In this document: positions 18,199-27,314 of the stretch, piece by piece
How positions within the stretch are numbered: the stretch's first letter is position 1
Layout: every line of letters begins with the position of its first letter
Source of the DNA: Schlesneria sp.
GTDB lineage: Bacteria; Planctomycetota; Planctomycetia; Planctomycetales; Planctomycetaceae
Reading direction: 5' to 3'
Length of the DNA stretch: 64,000 bases
NCBI GenBank assembly: GCA_028291515.1
Contig: JAQGHU010000008.1
Coordinates: 1-64,000 of the forward strand
The notes under the pieces: generated by a model
Database searches by the model: none
What the model was told of the DNA's origin: nothing
Seen by the model: only the letters and a program-made list of their open reading frames with translations
Translations under genes and position numbers: made by a program

Positions 18199-19197
18199 CT
18201 ACTGGCAGTATTGGAGAATCGCTCGCAGCGGCTCGGCGGCAGTGGCAACGAGTTCGCCCTCAAGGTCCGTCATTCCGAGCTTCCTGTAGGCGAACTGCAA
18301 CAAGATCGCAGCTGCCTGTTCCGAAAAAGAACCGCTCGGAAACTTGGAGTAAGCGAACGATGTGACAGCATCCTGGTCACCATTCAATACGGCACTTCTT
18401 AAAGCGGCCTCGTATTGCCAGAGGTTTGAAATGGCGTCCTCTTCTCCGTCGAACCAGCCGAGATCCGCCGCCGGAATTGTTTCAGCAGAAACAGCGCTGG
18501 CGAGTGCCCGTTCATCCTCATAAACATGCAATGTGCCGCACACATGAGTGTAGTGGCCGATGCTCGCTCGCAATTGCCAAGCGACATAGAACTGCAAAGC
18601 GACAAACAGAAAGACATCATGCGGCAGGAGGTTCAGCGCATGCTGGGCTCGCATATACGTTATCGAATGCAGTTTGCCGTCTCGAAGAAAATACTGTATC
18701 CCTGCGCTGCATGGAAACTCACGGGTTTCGGTGCGGTTATCGCTAGGTGTACAGATCGACGCAAATGCACGACGTGTGCCGGGATCGCGGCGAAGTCGCT
18801 CAATGACCTGTTTGATTTGGTTGATGCCATCATACGCAAACAGCCGCTTACCGAACGCTCCGCAAAGACTAATTCCATCGTGTGCAAAATGACGAGCTCC
18901 CGTGTGATAGTAGGAAAGCCATTCTGGATCATCGGAGCCCGCCAGCGCCCAAAGGAATTGGCCGATTGAATACTCCCATCTGATGTGCTTCGATTGCGGC
19001 AAGGCGAAGAGATTTCTGGGGTTCTCGATTGTGAAGGTGTAGGCCAGCAACTCAATCGAGGGACGCGGAGCAGTTCCAAAATGTGACGCTGGCGAAAGAG
19101 GATCGACGATTGGCGGTGCCGCTTCGCCATGTCTGAGCAAGTCGGACAGCCCGCTTGCCAATGCCGCCGAGAACGATTCATAAACGCACGGCGACAT
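18199..19197 (-). CDS. Thymidylate-synthase homologue, possibly a (d)CMP (hydroxy)methylase
   Basis: The 332-residue protein aligns with ThyA in its active-site block. The catalytic cysteine is in REFPCSAGIQYF. The phosphate-binding Arg is in TYMRAQ, and the ribose-contacting pair is in LHVYEDE. In ThyA the base is read by the Asn of LPFNI. Here the ungapped match is LPHDV, so Asp stands at that place, as in dCMP hydroxymethylases. This predicts a cytosine nucleotide as substrate, giving hydroxymethyl- or methyl-(d)CMP. The C-terminal 100 residues diverge. It lies 16 bp after the Nudix gene and 11 bp before the deaminase-fold gene. Substrate choice is inference from one residue plus context. 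Confidence 0.75.
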   Translation of the reverse strand: MSPCVYESFSAALASGLSDLLRHGEAAPPIVDPLSPASHFGTAPRPSIELLAYTFTIENPRNLFALPQSKHIRWEYSIGQFLWALAGSDDPEWLSYYHTGARHFAHDGISLCGAFGKRLFAYDGINQIKQVIERLRRDPGTRRAFASICTPSDNRTETREFPCSAGIQYFLRDGKLHSITYMRAQHALNLLPHDVFLFVALQFYVAWQLRASIGHYTHVCGTLHVYEDERALASAVSAETIPAADLGWFDGEEDAISNLWQYEAALRSAVLNGDQDAVTSFAYSKFPSGSFSEQAAAILLQFAYRKLGMTDLEGELVATAAEPLRAILQYCQ

Positions 19198-19213
19198 GCA
19201 TCACCATTCTGGA

Positions 19214-19627
19214 TTAAAGAAGATTGGCCGTAAGTAGATAAGGTAGAATCTGATTCGCAATGCTGGGAGCAAGTTGTTCTCGAAGAAGGGCGTCAGCGGG
19301 ATCAAGCCAGCGGTATTCGACGATTTCATTCGCGGGCAGCAGCAGTCCCTGGATTTCACCGTTGTAGAGACGGATCTCGACGATGGAGTCCGGTTCGTTA
19401 GCGGCTCGATCGGAGAAAGTGCCGATGAACGAAACCGAGGTGACATCCAATCGGGCGCTCAATTCTTCGGTAATTTCGCGTTCCAAAGTCATGGTGTCGT
19501 TTTCATTCGGCTCCGGCCTGCCCCCCGGCAGGATATACCAAGGGGAGCCGTCTTTGCGAACCACGAGTAAACGTCGTTCACGTATTACGACAAGGCCGAT
19601 TTTTGTAATTGTGTGCGATTGTGTCAT
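19214..19627 (-). CDS. Nudix hydrolase
   Basis: The 137-residue protein has a complete Nudix box: GGRPEPNENDTMTLEREITEEL, with the R-E-x-x-E-E core that binds the metal. Such enzymes split nucleoside diphosphates linked to another group, including (d)NTPs. It is the first gene of the nucleotide operon and would fit as the step that turns a triphosphate into the monophosphate used by the thymidylate-synthase homologue. A sigma70-like promoter with an internal palindrome lies just upstream. The exact substrate cannot be read from the sequence. Confidence 0.85.
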   Translation of the reverse strand: MTQSHTITKIGLVVIRERRLLVVRKDGSPWYILPGGRPEPNENDTMTLEREITEELSARLDVTSVSFIGTFSDRAANEPDSIVEIRLYNGEIQGLLLPANEIVEYRWLDPADALLREQLAPSIANQILPYLLTANLL

Positions 19628-19660
19628 ATGCTGATGATATCACGAATAAATTGGTGGCTG

Positions 19661-19689
19661 TAAATAAGTGTTTATAGAAACACGTTCAA
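19661..19689 (-). promoter_or_regulatory. Promoter with palindromic operator for the nucleotide operon
   Basis: On the minus strand TTGAAC (19684-19689) and TATTTA (19661-19666) are separated by exactly 17 bp, a good sigma70-like layout. The spacer is filled by the palindrome GTGTTTCTATAAACAC (19668-19683), the expected site of a repressor. The Nudix ATG lies 34 bp downstream of the -10 box. Confidence 0.6.
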
Positions 19690-19774
19690 TTGCTAAGTCA
19701 GGCGGGTGCGGTGCGAAGTGACAGCCATTATGAATCGACGAGATGCAGTAGGTCTTTGATCCCGATTGGAGCAA

Positions 19775-22126
19775 TTACGGAGAGTTGAGCAGAGTGTTTC
19801 TGAGGTCGGTTGGGACAATGTCATCAGGTAGCAGACGGAATCGTAGTACATAATTCCCGGTACGTGAAAAACCTGGGGATGGACCATTCCCGCGAATGCG
19901 GAGACGGTATTCGCGATGCGCGGCGGCGATGAAGACGATCCGGTCACGGTGCCTCCTAAGAAATGTCGTTTCCTCATAGAGCTCGACCAACGTATCCAGG
20001 CTGCTGTGCGGAGTTTCTGACCTGATCAGGATCACACCGTTCTCGGGTGGCTTCAGCACGATCCAATCTTCGTCGTCCGGCACTGAGATCGATCCGATCA
20101 GGACGGCATGGCCAGCCTCATCAAACCTCATAGCATGCGGTTCGGATGGTGAGTCTCCGTACGCGTCTTTCACCGGAGCACTGTGATCAGTGAGGAACGG
20201 CTCCATTTGTGGGGCCGATTTCGGTTGGGAAGCGACAACCAAAAAGGGGCCATTTCGGCCTTGTGTGCTGGTGATCGTGACGAAGTAATCGCCAGCCTGT
20301 ACTACCGACAAAACGACTTGGGAATCGTTCGCGGGCCCGGAGTTCCCGTCTTCAGCCAGTTCCTTCAAATCCGCATCAAAGACCGTCATCTTTCCGTCAA
20401 ACTCATCCGTCGGCGTTAAGGCTTCGATTAGCAGCAATCCAGTGTGGACGGACTTCACACAGAACCATTGCGTTTCGCTGGAACTGTTGACTTCCCCGGC
20501 GGCACTCGCCCGCCCCACTGGTCCGAGATCCAGCGGAACAGCGGTCGACGCATCCGTCCCCGGCGGAAGTGCGGTCAATGTCGCGGAACGGTGATCAACC
20601 TGGTCCGGAGTCGCCGGTGGCTTCCCATTCCCTGTCGACCCCTGCTGCCGTCCGCCAGCAAACCAGATAATCACAGACACTGCGGCCAGGCAACCGATGC
20701 CAACGGCAACTCGTTCCATCACCTTCCGTCGTCGCGGCGTCGGCGCACCAGTATCGATCACCGCTGGTTTTTCTCGGTGTTCCAGAGCGGCGGCAAAGTC
20801 ACCGGCTGTCTGGTAGCGGTGAATTCGCTCTTTGGCGATGGCTTTCAGACAAATGGCCGACAGCGTCTCATCGAGTTCCGGTCGTCGTGTCTGCGGGGCT
20901 GGCGGGTCTCGGTGCAGAATCCCCATGACGACTTCGGACAGGCTCCCCACAAATGGCAGTTCTCCGGTCAGGGCTTGGTACAGGACCACCCCCAGGCTGT
21001 AAACATCACTGCGCTGGTCGCTTGGCTCCCCGACTAATTGTTCGGGAGGCATATAGGCTGGTGTGCCCATGAATCCGTCGGGGGCGGCGGAGGTGCGAGA
21101 CGCCAAGCCGAAGTCCGTCAACAGTGGTTCGCCGTGCTCGTCCAGCAAGATGTTCTGCGGCTTGATGTCCTGATGGATGATGCCCTCCCGGTGGAGGCTG
21201 TCGAGCGCCTTCGCCACCTTAACGACGATCCCCGTCGCTTCATCGGGAGATGGCAACTGCCGTTTCCAGCGGACACTCAGGGCCTCGCCGTTGATCAAGG
21301 CCAGGATGATGTAATATTGACCGTCGATTTCTCCCGCTTCATAGATCGGGCAGATGTGGGAATGGCGGATGTGAGCCGCGACTCGCGCTTCTTTGAGAAA
21401 CTCCTGCGTCGTTTGCACGCTGTCAAAATGCGGGGCCTTGAGAGCGACTTCGCGCATCAGATTGGGATCGTAGGCGCGGTAGACGATCCCCATCGAGCCA
21501 TATCCCAGCACTTCACAAATTTGAAATCGCCCAAACGACTTCCCCACTGCCAGTGGAGATTCCGGCGCGGTGGAAATCGGACTGGCCGGGTGATTCGTCG
21601 TCCCCACTTCGTTCGCTCTGGAACCACCGCCAGTATCCGTGTCGGTCGTGCCGATACCGTCTTCGCTCCCCGGCTTTCGTAGTCGAGCGGAGGTTCGGTC
21701 ACTTTCGACTTCCGCGACAATGGCCGGAATATCCACGTCGGTCACCGTGGGAAATCGCGACCGCAGTTCGGCATCGGTCGGAGCGACGCCATAGACGATT
21801 CGAGTCCAGCACTCTGCCGTCAGTAACTCCCTGATGATCACAGCATCTCCGGCGAGGTGCGGATAGGCGCTGAGATACGCCTCCACGAATCGCTGTTCCC
21901 CGCTGCGCCAGCGACACTCCTGATCGACTTTGATCAGTTCCGCCAGGATGCGTTCGCGAAAGCAATCTTCCTCAGCCGGTATGAATGCTGCCAGATCTGG
22001 CGACGTTTCCTGTTTCCAGGCCGCTTCCAACCGATTCACGGCCTCGACCATCCGCGCCCAGGCGGCAGGGTTCCACTCCCCCGCACAGATGCTAGCTTCA
22101 GGCTCGATGTCGGTGGCCATTGGCAA
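19775..22126 (-). CDS. Ser/Thr protein kinase with C-terminal sensor repeats
   Basis: The 783-residue protein has an N-terminal cytoplasmic extension (about 1-195). A kinase domain (about 200-460) follows, with a glycine loop GYGSMG, catalytic Lys in VALKAP, catalytic loop HQDIKPQN and DFG. The Arg of the usual HRD is Gln here, so it is a non-RD kinase with the Asp kept. One membrane segment follows (about 480-500). The outside part has two copies of a pre-peptidase-like beta module, each near the phrase LLIEA or LIRSETP. It lies 85 bp after an ECF sigma gene; this pairing is typical of Planctomycetes, where the kinase is thought to control the sigma factor. Confidence 0.88.
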   Translation of the reverse strand: MPMATDIEPEASICAGEWNPAAWARMVEAVNRLEAAWKQETSPDLAAFIPAEEDCFRERILAELIKVDQECRWRSGEQRFVEAYLSAYPHLAGDAVIIRELLTAECWTRIVYGVAPTDAELRSRFPTVTDVDIPAIVAEVESDRTSARLRKPGSEDGIGTTDTDTGGGSRANEVGTTNHPASPISTAPESPLAVGKSFGRFQICEVLGYGSMGIVYRAYDPNLMREVALKAPHFDSVQTTQEFLKEARVAAHIRHSHICPIYEAGEIDGQYYIILALINGEALSVRWKRQLPSPDEATGIVVKVAKALDSLHREGIIHQDIKPQNILLDEHGEPLLTDFGLASRTSAAPDGFMGTPAYMPPEQLVGEPSDQRSDVYSLGVVLYQALTGELPFVGSLSEVVMGILHRDPPAPQTRRPELDETLSAICLKAIAKERIHRYQTAGDFAAALEHREKPAVIDTGAPTPRRRKVMERVAVGIGCLAAVSVIIWFAGGRQQGSTGNGKPPATPDQVDHRSATLTALPPGTDASTAVPLDLGPVGRASAAGEVNSSSETQWFCVKSVHTGLLLIEALTPTDEFDGKMTVFDADLKELAEDGNSGPANDSQVVLSVVQAGDYFVTITSTQGRNGPFLVVASQPKSAPQMEPFLTDHSAPVKDAYGDSPSEPHAMRFDEAGHAVLIGSISVPDDEDWIVLKPPENGVILIRSETPHSSLDTLVELYEETTFLRRHRDRIVFIAAAHREYRLRIRGNGPSPGFSRTGNYVLRFRLLPDDIVPTDLRNTLLNSP

Positions 22127-22211
22127 TCAACAAAGGATTGATGAAATTGGGCGACTTGTTCTCCGTCTCTCTCTAACAATCCGATTCTGGGCGGGCGGCG
22201 CGCGGGAATTC

Positions 22212-22802
22212 TCAGAATTCTTCCAATAATCTTTGTTTTAGTAGCTGCCGGATGTGGTTCCGGGTTCGCTGCACCGTACTGGCCGTCGAGCCGATTTGTC
22301 GGGCGATCTCCGTGACGGAGTACCCCTGCCACCAGAGTTGGAGAATCACAGGCTCGGGGTCCTGCAACTGCCGGACAAGCCAGTTGAGTTCGTCGGTGAG
22401 CGCAATGCCTTCGTCCAGTCCCGGTTCGGACATCTGTGCGGAAAAAGGTGGGGTTGAGGTTAACGGAATCTCGGCGTCCACGTCGCGCATTTCGGCTCGG
22501 TGAAACTGAACTTGGCCCCGCACTTTATTCAGCGTGATTTGGACGAGGAGCCGCCAGAGGGCTCCCGAGTGATCGATGGCATACTGCCCCGCCTTGACTC
22601 GCTTGAAGAACGTCCGAAAGACGGATTGGAGAATATCGTCCGGGTCCACGCGCTGGCGAAGCTTGGCACTCAAATAGGAGTCTGCTAACGCCAATAGCCG
22701 TTGAGCATAGCGCGCATAGAGCAACTCCGCTGCCGACTCTTCGCCAGCAGCCCACTGTTGCATGAGGTCGTTCGCGGAAGGAATGGCAGACATGCGGCGC
22801 AT
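22212..22802 (-). CDS. ECF-family RNA polymerase sigma factor
   Basis: The 196-residue protein has sigma region 2 (LLYARYAQRLLALADSYLS through DPDDILQSVFRTFFKRV) and region 4 with a helix-turn-helix (GYSVTEIARQIGSTASTVQRTRNHI). It matches the planctomycete ECF group linked to Ser/Thr kinases. A second ATG three codons downstream (22793) is an equal candidate start. The gene precedes and probably shares a transcript with the kinase gene. Its target promoters are unknown; the RHS operon is one possibility. Confidence 0.88.
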   Translation of the reverse strand: MRRMSAIPSANDLMQQWAAGEESAAELLYARYAQRLLALADSYLSAKLRQRVDPDDILQSVFRTFFKRVKAGQYAIDHSGALWRLLVQITLNKVRGQVQFHRAEMRDVDAEIPLTSTPPFSAQMSEPGLDEGIALTDELNWLVRQLQDPEPVILQLWWQGYSVTEIARQIGSTASTVQRTRNHIRQLLKQRLLEEF

Positions 22803-23072
22803 TCTCAGCCAGTCGACTCGTCAATGCAAGTCGTCTTGTCGGTGGCCGTGGTTGTCTGGCGAGGTGACGGGCGTCACAGGTTGGCGTGGATATGAACAAT
22901 GAAAAAGGTAAGTAAGCCGTGACACGCGGTTGTGAGATTCTTCGGCGGTTCCAGGGATTTTGGTCGGATTTTTTGGCCGCGCGGTGGCCACGTTCGGATT
23001 GTTAGTCAGAGGCCCTCGGTTGTGCGATGGCCCGGCGGCTGATCGACAGAAAACCTTTCAGGAACTTTTGCC

Positions 23073-23417
23073 ATGCGAACGCAGCGTCGGATCTGGTGGT
23101 CGATGATCGCCTTGTTGGTCGTGGTGTGGATGATCGGGGTGAATGCCAAACTGGATCTCGTGGCCGGGTCGGCCTTCGCAGCGATGATCGGTTGGTGGTT
23201 CGTGGGCGGATTCTGCTCGCGGATACTCGGGGCGATGATCGTCAGTTCCATTCGCTGCCACGGGTGCGGCCTGGAGATTCCAGCGGTGACCCACTGGCGG
23301 ATCGGCTCCTATACGGATCACCGCGCCCGACACTTCTTGTGGGCGAAGAATCCGCTGGATGGTGCTCGGCCCGGTCACATGGATTGTCCGCAATGTTCTT
23401 GCACCATTATCTTGTGA
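23073..23417 (+). CDS. Small membrane protein with a zinc-ribbon tail
   Basis: The 114-residue protein has two membrane segments (about 8-26 and 30-58). A soluble tail follows with CHGCG and CPQCSC motifs, likely a zinc ribbon. It lies 12 bp upstream of the coupling-ATPase gene and should be cotranscribed with it. I do not recognise the family. A role at the membrane beside the DNA-transfer ATPase is suggested by position only. Confidence 0.55.
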   Translation: MRTQRRIWWSMIALLVVVWMIGVNAKLDLVAGSAFAAMIGWWFVGGFCSRILGAMIVSSIRCHGCGLEIPAVTHWRIGSYTDHRARHFLWAKNPLDGARPGHMDCPQCSCTIIL

Positions 23418-23429
23418 AGGGGCCGTCTC

Positions 23430-25982
23430 ATGCGACAACCGCAAACTCTGTGGGAACAGTTGATCGGCAAGGCCCGCTCCGCCGGGGCGCGCGGGACGGG
23501 ACTCTGGCCGCTCCAGGCCGACCCGTGCGATTTGGAACCGCCCTGGGAACCGTTTGATCGCCAGAAACTGAACGTGTGGGAGGCGGCGTTTCAGGGCTGG
23601 GATGCGCCGTGGGAAGGACAGTGGTGGAAGCGACTCTTGTTTCCTCCCCCTTCCCTGCTGGCTGACGGGTGTGGCCTCGTGTTGCCGAAGCGGCCCCACG
23701 GCGAGACGGCCGATCTCGCTCAGATCGTCGTCGAGCAATTCCCCGAGGACTCATCGACCATTGCCAAGGCGGATGTGTTCCTCAGATCGCTGAGCAACCT
23801 GTCGGCTCCGGTGTCGTTCGAGATTCTCGGCTTGGGTGCCCAGCCGCAGTTCGATCAGGATAAGTTTCGCGAGTTGGTCGAAGCCGAACAAACGGAACGG
23901 CTGTCGGAGGCGATTTGCGGCTGGACGGAACCTTACGTCAAGACGCAGTTCGTGGCCCAACAAAGCGACGCCCAGCAGGTGGCTCACCAACTGCTGGCGC
24001 AGTATCCCAATTCGGCAATCTTGGCGACGAACGATGAGGACAGCGACTTCGCAGACTGGCGGATTTCCAGCGACATTCGCGGTGCCGAGGGGTTTGGCGG
24101 AACATTGGGATTACGGTATCCGTACTCTCATAGCCTGCGGATCTTCACGAAACTCGATCCTGATCCGTTAGGGGTGGCTCTCGCGGCGATGGATCACCTG
24201 GGGCCACGCGAATGGGCATTACTGCAGATCCTGTTTCAGCCGGTGAGGCAGCCCTGGCGGGACTCCTTGCGGGAGGCGTTCGTCAATCCCTACGACGGCG
24301 GCAAGTTCTGGTTTCAGGATGTCACGGCCCGGTCCCTGGACGACAAGTTCTCCACTCCCCTCTTCGCGGTCTCGATTCGGCTCATGGCCCGGACGCAAGG
24401 TGTCTACCAACACCTGCAGGGCTGGGCCGAACAGTTTACCGCGCCGCCACAAGGATTCGGTCACCTGCTTGAGGACGAAGAAGCGGAACTGCTGGCGGAG
24501 GCTATCGAATATCGCTGCACGTTTCGGCCAGGGATGCTACTGAATGTCTCCGAACTTGCGAGCCTGGTACACCTCCCCGGCGAATCGATCGTCTCCGAGC
24601 GGCTCAAACGGGTGAAGACCCGGACGCGACCGGCTGGTGATGTCCAATCGCTGGATGGCAGCGTGCTCTTGGGTGACAACGTGCATCGTGGGATCACGAA
24701 ACCGGCGCGGATTTCCGCCGACCTGCGACCGCGTCATTGCTATGTTGCTGGAGCATCTGGGACAGGTAAATCGACGCTGCTCTTGAACATGATCCTGCAA
24801 GACATCGCCGCTGGCCGAGGCGTGGGCGTCCTTGATCCGCACGGCGATCTCATCAATGACGTGCTGTGCCGCATTCCCGAGGAGCGGATTGACGATGTTG
24901 TGTTGTTCGACCCGACGGACGATCAGTTCCCGGTCGCGCTGAACATTCTGGAGGCCCGCGACGAAACCGAACGGGAACGCATCGTCGCCGAGACGGTGAT
25001 GTCACTAGAGCGGTACTTCCCTTCGTCGTGGGGGCCACGCCTGGAACGAATTCTGACGTTCACCTTATACAGCGTCTTGGACGCGATCCCCGGCGCGACG
25101 CTGGCGGATGTCGAGCGGATGCTCACTGATCAGAAGTTTCGCGAAGAGGTCATCTTCAAAATAAAAGACTCGCGGTACGTGGATTTCTGGAACAAACAGT
25201 TCGTGTTCCTGCCGAAGAACGCCGTTGATCCGGTCTTAAATAAGCTGTCGGTGTTTCTGCTGAACCGCACCGTGCGGAACATCATCTGTCAGCGACACTC
25301 GGCCATTGATTTTGATGAGGTGTTGAGTGGCGGCAAAATCTTGTTGGCGAATCTGTCCACCGGCCGTTTGACGGAAAAAATCGCCGGGACGTTGGGCAGT
25401 TTTCTGGTGACCAAGATCGTCAATGCGGCCTTCCGGCGGACCCACCTCCCCGCTGACCAGCGGCGACCGTGGCATTTATATGTCGACGAATTTCAGGCGT
25501 TCATGAATCTGTCGGTGGGCTTTGAGCGGATTCTGGCCGAGGCGCGCAAGACGGGATTGGTGCTCGCGGGGCTCGCGAACCAGTACGTCGGGCAGATCAC
25601 ACCGACGGTGCGCCAAGCGATCTTCGGCAACGTCGGAACACTGATTGTGTTCAGACTCGGAATGGATGACGCTCAACTCGTCTCTCGAGAATTAGGAGCA
25701 TTCACTGCCGAAGAAGTGCTCAATCTCGGCGTCGGTGAGGCGTTCGTCCGTAGCGGGATGTCCGCCGACACGTATAACCTGCAATCTCACCCGAAACCTG
25801 CGCAACTTGAGATTGATCCGACACCCCGCATTCGAGAGCGAAATCGCGATACCTACGCGAGACCGATTGCAGACGTCGAGCTGGAAACGGGCGGAAACTC
25901 GGCGGTACAACTGTCGAATCGGACTGATACGAGTTGGATGACAGACCCAGAAGATCCATCGGAAGATGATTTGGTTGTTTGA
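23430..25982 (+). CDS. VirD4/TraG/TraD-like coupling ATPase
   Basis: The 850-residue protein resembles type IV coupling proteins that bring DNA to a conjugation channel. The P-loop AGASGTGKSTLLLN is near residue 440, the LDPHGDL motif near 470 and the Walker B LYVDEFQAF near 685. The motif GLANQYVGQI follows, then a TraM-recognition-like C-terminal part. It has no clear N-terminal membrane helices; the small membrane protein upstream may supply the anchor. The large N-terminal region (1-400) is of unknown type. The start has AAGGGG at a good distance. With no relaxase nearby, the element is probably mobilised with outside help. Confidence 0.8.
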   Translation: MRQPQTLWEQLIGKARSAGARGTGLWPLQADPCDLEPPWEPFDRQKLNVWEAAFQGWDAPWEGQWWKRLLFPPPSLLADGCGLVLPKRPHGETADLAQIVVEQFPEDSSTIAKADVFLRSLSNLSAPVSFEILGLGAQPQFDQDKFRELVEAEQTERLSEAICGWTEPYVKTQFVAQQSDAQQVAHQLLAQYPNSAILATNDEDSDFADWRISSDIRGAEGFGGTLGLRYPYSHSLRIFTKLDPDPLGVALAAMDHLGPREWALLQILFQPVRQPWRDSLREAFVNPYDGGKFWFQDVTARSLDDKFSTPLFAVSIRLMARTQGVYQHLQGWAEQFTAPPQGFGHLLEDEEAELLAEAIEYRCTFRPGMLLNVSELASLVHLPGESIVSERLKRVKTRTRPAGDVQSLDGSVLLGDNVHRGITKPARISADLRPRHCYVAGASGTGKSTLLLNMILQDIAAGRGVGVLDPHGDLINDVLCRIPEERIDDVVLFDPTDDQFPVALNILEARDETERERIVAETVMSLERYFPSSWGPRLERILTFTLYSVLDAIPGATLADVERMLTDQKFREEVIFKIKDSRYVDFWNKQFVFLPKNAVDPVLNKLSVFLLNRTVRNIICQRHSAIDFDEVLSGGKILLANLSTGRLTEKIAGTLGSFLVTKIVNAAFRRTHLPADQRRPWHLYVDEFQAFMNLSVGFERILAEARKTGLVLAGLANQYVGQITPTVRQAIFGNVGTLIVFRLGMDDAQLVSRELGAFTAEEVLNLGVGEAFVRSGMSADTYNLQSHPKPAQLEIDPTPRIRERNRDTYARPIADVELETGGNSAVQLSNRTDTSWMTDPEDPSEDDLVV

Positions 25983-26036
25983 ACTACGGAACCCGGTAAT
26001 ACCATTTGCGACCTGCAGATCCTCAGCCTCTTTCCA

Positions 26037-26066
26037 TCACATTTTCCTCTGAAAAATGTGACTCTC
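26037..26066. terminator. Hairpin between convergent genes
   Basis: A 9-bp A/T-rich stem, TCACATTTT and AAAATGTGA, lies between the convergent coupling-ATPase gene and the RHS fragment. Its right side is followed by CTCTCTTGTTTG and it could end transcription from both sides. Confidence 0.5.
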
Positions 26067-26099
26067 TTGTTTGCGCCCATAACTGGGGCCTTTGATTCA

Positions 26100-26747
26100 T
26101 CACTGAATCGAGATTTCCTTCAGTGGCGGAGTCATCCGTGGTAGATTGCCGCGACGGCAGACGAGCGCCCCGGCTTCCGTCTCAAAGAATGTTCCCTCTT
26201 CGAGGGAATCGATCCACTTCGCTTCGGCATGACTCCAGAAGGCGGCAGCAACCTCGGTGATGCCGATCTGATGCGCTCCGATCGCCAACAACCATTTCGA
26301 CTCATAGCGAAACGTCGTGATCTCCATGCTCTGCCCTTTCGTGTTCGGCCACAGGTGCGAACCCGGTGGCAACGACTTGATCACGTTGCGCGACTGGTCA
26401 AACCAAGTGTGATCGGTCAGGCCGTTGCCGACCGTACCGGTGCTCGGATCAACGCCGTAGCGGATCGTCTGATAGGCCCGGCCCTGATCGTCATAGTTCG
26501 TTTCGGCGAGCTCGATCAGATACCCGGCGGCCGTGGTGTCGTACCGTTCGACCTTCACGACCCGGTTGAGGTTGTCGTAGTACCGCTTCTCGAAGTAATC
26601 GACTTCGCCGTCCGTCGCCACCAGCCGGTTGCGGAAATCGTAGGCCAGCGACGACACGCGCGCGGTCGTGCCGTTCAGCACGGCGAGATAAATCGGCTTG
26701 TGTATCTGCGCGAGCCGACTCTGTTCGTCGTGCTCGTAGTCGGTCAC
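26100..26747 (-). pseudogene. Orphan RHS/YD-repeat fragment with its own C-terminal tip
   Basis: Residues 1-130 match a part of the large RHS protein encoded next door (LAYDFRNR, then YYDNL-RVVK-ERYDT, then IRYGVDPSTG and NVIKSLP). They diverge throughout, so this is an old paralogue and not a recent copy. After IKSLPPGS the repeat stops and a different 80-residue tip begins (FRYESKWLLAIGAHQIG and on). The frame is open further upstream without a start, so the 5' part is lost. It looks like a displaced RHS tip of the kind left when a tip is exchanged. It may not be translated. Confidence 0.6.
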
Positions 26748-26861
26748 CAGGTTCTTGCCGCCTCCCGGCCGGAACGTTGATCCGCTGTATATGTACCTAT
26801 CCCCTTTGCCGAGCCTAGGGTGTTTGCTCAGGTGTCGACGCGGTCCCCTCGCAGGGCTTTC

Positions 26862-27260
26862 CTACGGGATTAACGACCGCCGCAGTGAACGACTACCAAC
26901 AACAATTGTCACTTCGCAATTGCTGGCGTCTACCGAAATCGAAACAGACTCCGATCGATTGTAGGTGTCCGACACCAATGACGAACTAGATCTGCCATTT
27001 GTATGGGGCCACGACATTTCCGCGTAGACGCCATCCTTTGTGTTTATGACCGCTATATCAACGATATGGCCAGAGCACGCCACTCTCTCGCGTGCTATCA
27101 CCGCGCCCCGGGTAAACATCAGAATTACAACCACACACACAACAGCTATGCAAATAGCGATACACACGCTCAGGAGCACATGACGCTTCCGCACTACAAC
27201 ATTGCCGCCACTCATGATATCTCTCTCAGTGTCGCTGTCGATTCCACGAAACTGGTCCAT
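26862..27260 (-). CDS. Small single-span membrane protein after the RHS gene (candidate immunity partner)
   Basis: The 132-residue protein has a basic N-terminus, one strong membrane helix (about 28-50) and an outside domain of about 80 residues with two cysteines. A second ATG at residue 16 (MSGGNVVVRK) is possible. It lies 54 bp downstream of the RHS gene on the same strand, where immunity proteins to polymorphic RHS toxins are usually placed. No family is recognised, so the immunity role is inference from position and topology. Confidence 0.5.
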   Translation of the reverse strand: MDQFRGIDSDTERDIMSGGNVVVRKRHVLLSVCIAICIAVVCVVVILMFTRGAVIARERVACSGHIVDIAVINTKDGVYAEMSWPHTNGRSSSSLVSDTYNRSESVSISVDASNCEVTIVVGSRSLRRSLIP

Positions 27261-27314
27261 GGTACGAAATAATGGGTTCCTACGGATCTAAAATGCACCC
27301 GCGCAGGGGAGCAT

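Noticed and set aside
26100-26747. Recent duplication of the RHS gene
   Set aside because: The matching segment differs at many positions in both DNA and protein, so the copies are old.
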